In this document: in pieces, positions 62,306 through 64,000 of the stretch
Position numbering within the stretch: the first letter of the stretch is position 1
How the letters are laid out: every line of letters begins with the position of its first letter
Assembly: GCA_900596015.1 (NCBI GenBank)
Contig: UVIF01000001.1
Location: 266,513-330,512, forward strand
Reading direction: 5' to 3'
DNA from: Pseudomonas viridiflava
GTDB taxonomy: Bacteria > Pseudomonadota > Gammaproteobacteria > Pseudomonadales > Pseudomonadaceae
Length of the DNA stretch: 64,000 nucleotides
Translations under genes and position numbers: made by a program
Notes under the pieces: generated by a model
The model's database searches: none
Seen by the model: the letters and a program-made list of their open reading frames with translations, nothing else
What the model was told of the DNA's origin: nothing

Positions 62306-63433
62306 TCAGCGTGGTTCGTGAATCGGGCAGCCGTTGTGCTGGGCGCGAAAGCCTGCGGACATTTCATAGGTCGGCTTGCGCACGCGCATGACGCCACCCA
62401 GAGGACGGTGCGCAGCCAGACCGTGCCAGGGGCTGAATGACATCTGCTCGTTGATGGTCTGAATAGCCTCTTCGCTCCAGGCCGCCTGCGCCGGCACTTC
62501 GATACGCGCCACGGTGACGTAGGGGCTCAGTTCTTCGGACCAGACTTTCGAAGCGTCCTCGATCGGCATTTCGTCGAGATCGGTAGCCAGTTGGATACGC
62601 ACTTCCCACGTACCCCCATGGCTTGCAAAATAATGACTGACCGCTTCACGCAGGCCGTCCGGCTTATCGTCCAGGTCGACAGGTTGATCCGTCAACTCGG
62701 TCAGCGTCGGTGCTACCGGCACCACCGCCAGCTTGGCGTAATGCTCGCCATACAGAAACGGCACCACACTGTAGAAGGTTTCACCGAGCACATGGGTCAG
62801 CGGATGCCCACCCATGCTCTTCAGCGTGCCGCTCTCGCCGCCCATGGTTTCGATCACCGACTCCACACCGCGCAGAAGCGCCGAAAAGGCTTTCTTCAGG
62901 CCCGGACCTTTGTCGGTGGTCTTGGCCAGCAGCTTGAGATTCTTCAGGAAAGCCTTGGGCGTGGCTGCCGTGAACGCCTTGGCGTTCTGCATCACGAAAT
63001 CCTGGGTGACGTCCCCCTCGCTGCCCGGCAAACGCGCACCCTTTACCCCAACGATCTTCAAGCCAAGGCCCCGTGGGGTCGAAACCTTGTCGTCCAGCAG
63101 ATCACCGGGATTGGTGGAAAAACGCATTACCACGGGCAACCTTCCAGGGGTGGCAAAAGCCCCCTGCGCCAACGGCGCAGGAAGGCCATCGAGCACCGTG
63201 ATGTGCCCGCGTACCAACCCATGAGCCTTGGCATGCACGCCACGCAACGCGTGGCCGCCATCTTCGAACGTGGTGTCCAGAATGCTGCGCATCACTTCCG
63301 TCAGCTCTCGGCTGGTGTCTTCCTCGTCGTCGGGCACCTGCTCGAATGAGGGCTGAAACACAAGTGGAGTGACGGTCAGTCGATTGTCTGGCAATTGACT
63401 GTCTGGATATTGAGTGTCTGAAGAATGGCTCAT
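62306..63433 (-). CDS. Catalase-related heme protein (y4iL-like)
   Basis: A 375-residue member of the small catalase-like family. The distal His motif is GVHAKAHGLVRG (His about 68) and the late SFSPWHGLAAHRPLGG with RVRKPTYEMS probably supplies the proximal tyrosine. It lacks the catalase N- and C-terminal extensions, so catalase activity may be low and peroxidase-like. The start ATG 63433 has GAGG upstream. It lies 48 bp after a hydrolase gene on the same strand, so may be in its operon. Confidence 0.85.
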   Translation of the reverse strand: MSHSSDTQYPDSQLPDNRLTVTPLVFQPSFEQVPDDEEDTSRELTEVMRSILDTTFEDGGHALRGVHAKAHGLVRGHITVLDGLPAPLAQGAFATPGRLPVVMRFSTNPGDLLDDKVSTPRGLGLKIVGVKGARLPGSEGDVTQDFVMQNAKAFTAATPKAFLKNLKLLAKTTDKGPGLKKAFSALLRGVESVIETMGGESGTLKSMGGHPLTHVLGETFYSVVPFLYGEHYAKLAVVPVAPTLTELTDQPVDLDDKPDGLREAVSHYFASHGGTWEVRIQLATDLDEMPIEDASKVWSEELSPYVTVARIEVPAQAAWSEEAIQTINEQMSFSPWHGLAAHRPLGGVMRVRKPTYEMSAGFRAQHNGCPIHEPR

Positions 63434-63481
63434 GTACACACCTCGGCTCGGTTCAGGTCTTTATCACGGTGGATGTTCTTG

Positions 63482-64000
63482 TTATTTGGCCAGGTCGGCT
63501 TTCAGACGCTCACCGGCATAGGCCTGCGCTTCTTCGGCTTTTTTCACCACGGCTGCGGTGCCGAAGAATTCGTGGGTCACGCCTGGATAGACTTTGCGCT
63601 CGACGCTGACACCTGCAGTACGCAGCGCCTGTTCCAGCTGGGCACCATCGTCACGCAGTGGGTCGATTTCGGCGTTGATCACGGTGACCGGTGGCAGGCC
63701 TTTGAGGTCGGCATGCACCAGGTCGATACGTGGATCCTTGGCGTCGGCCGGACCTTTGGTCACGTTGTCGATGAACCACAGCATCATCGGGCGGTTGAGC
63801 GGCATGGCGTCGGCGTATTTGCGATAGGACTCGGTTTCGGTGTTGGACTGAGCGACCGGATACACCGACAGCACGTGCTTGGGCGCGGTCAACCCGGCCT
63901 TGTGTGCGGCCACAGCGGTTGCCACGGCGAGGTTGCCGCCAGCGCTTTCACCGGCCAGCGCCAGGCGCTTCGCGTCACCGTTGACGGAGGCGGCGTTCTT
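63482..64000 (-). CDS. Alpha/beta hydrolase, HSL-like, C-terminal part (cut by window edge)
   Basis: The last 172 codons of a hydrolase that enters from the right edge in frame. It holds the nucleophile motif GESAGGNLAVATA, the acid in AEIDPLRDD and the histidine in VTHEFFG, all in the HSL family order. It probably secretes or acts on small esters; the missing N-terminal half would contain HGGG and any signal peptide. Likely co-transcribed with the catalase-like gene, 48 bp downstream. Confidence 0.85.
   Translation of the reverse strand, partial: KNAASVNGDAKRLALAGESAGGNLAVATAVAAHKAGLTAPKHVLSVYPVAQSNTETESYRKYADAMPLNRPMMLWFIDNVTKGPADAKDPRIDLVHADLKGLPPVTVINAEIDPLRDDGAQLEQALRTAGVSVERKVYPGVTHEFFGTAAVVKKAEEAQAYAGERLKADLAK

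Overview
The window is high-GC (roughly 63-65 percent by eye), densely coded chromosomal DNA that looks like a Pseudomonas, most probably of the P. putida lineage. The evidence is gene content and order (the yeaC / DUF2797 / pepN run, selD-selU beside a PhnD-type ABC transporter, uronate dehydrogenase with a TRAP transporter, an OsmC-YcaO fusion, YdiJ-type 1000-residue flavoprotein) and many short Pseudomonas-type REP palindromes between genes. I see no phage, insertion sequence, integron or CRISPR array; this is core and lightly accessory chromosome. Both window edges cut a gene: pepN at the left and an alpha/beta hydrolase at the right.

Layout. 1-3.1 kb: pepN, DUF2797, yeaC-like and a LysR regulator, all on the minus strand; the LysR gene is divergent from an MFS exporter (3.2-4.4 kb). 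4.6-10.7 kb: alkA, an amidase with a RidA protein, the choline transporter BetT and a CHAD protein. 10.8-17 kb: a chemoreceptor, a DUF2231 membrane protein coupled to a PQQ-type sugar dehydrogenase lipoprotein, and a divergent aminotransferase / MFS pair. 17-25.5 kb: a Na/Pi cotransporter, a Fur-box TonB siderophore receptor, small and housekeeping genes (DUF2986, NUDIX, SDR, TrmK), an HSL-type esterase and a periplasmic binding protein. 25.6-29.5 kb: OsmC-YcaO and ProP. 29.6-35.1 kb: a selenium block, with selD-selU on the minus strand and a divergent four-gene ABC importer. 35.2-39 kb: a hexuronate operon (udh plus TRAP dctPQM). 39-44 kb: a galactofuranose-type mini-cluster (galE divergent from glycosyltransferase, glf, GH1-like hydrolase), in which the glycosyltransferase carries an in-frame stop. 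44.2-52.8 kb: a CHASE4-PAS-GGDEF-EAL protein, an unusual pair of tandem-repeat arrays around a REP pair, nhaA, a PrpF-family isomerase and a PAS hybrid kinase. 53-56 kb: tRNA-Gln, YghU, a small DUF2945 protein and a metallophosphoesterase. 56-64 kb: LysR divergent from YdiJ, an RsbQ-like hydrolase overlapping a PAS histidine kinase, a catalase-like protein and a partial hydrolase.

How the genes work together. The selenium block plausibly imports a selenium oxyanion, makes selenophosphate (SelD) and puts it into tRNA wobble uridine (SelU). The uronate block imports a hexuronate through TRAP and oxidises it with Udh. The galE/glf block could make UDP-Gal and then UDP-Galf for a glycosyltransferase. 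The RsbQ-like / PAS-kinase pair looks like a small-molecule sensing unit in which a hydrolase feeds a kinase.

Three sequence families of REP palindrome are scattered over eight intergenic sites. The most unusual structure is at 46.9-47.3 kb: a 20-bp array and a 28/29-bp array, in opposite orientation, each apparently an iteration of the tail of the same REP pair. The other points to check first are the premature stop at 41531 and the RsbQ-like / kinase pair.
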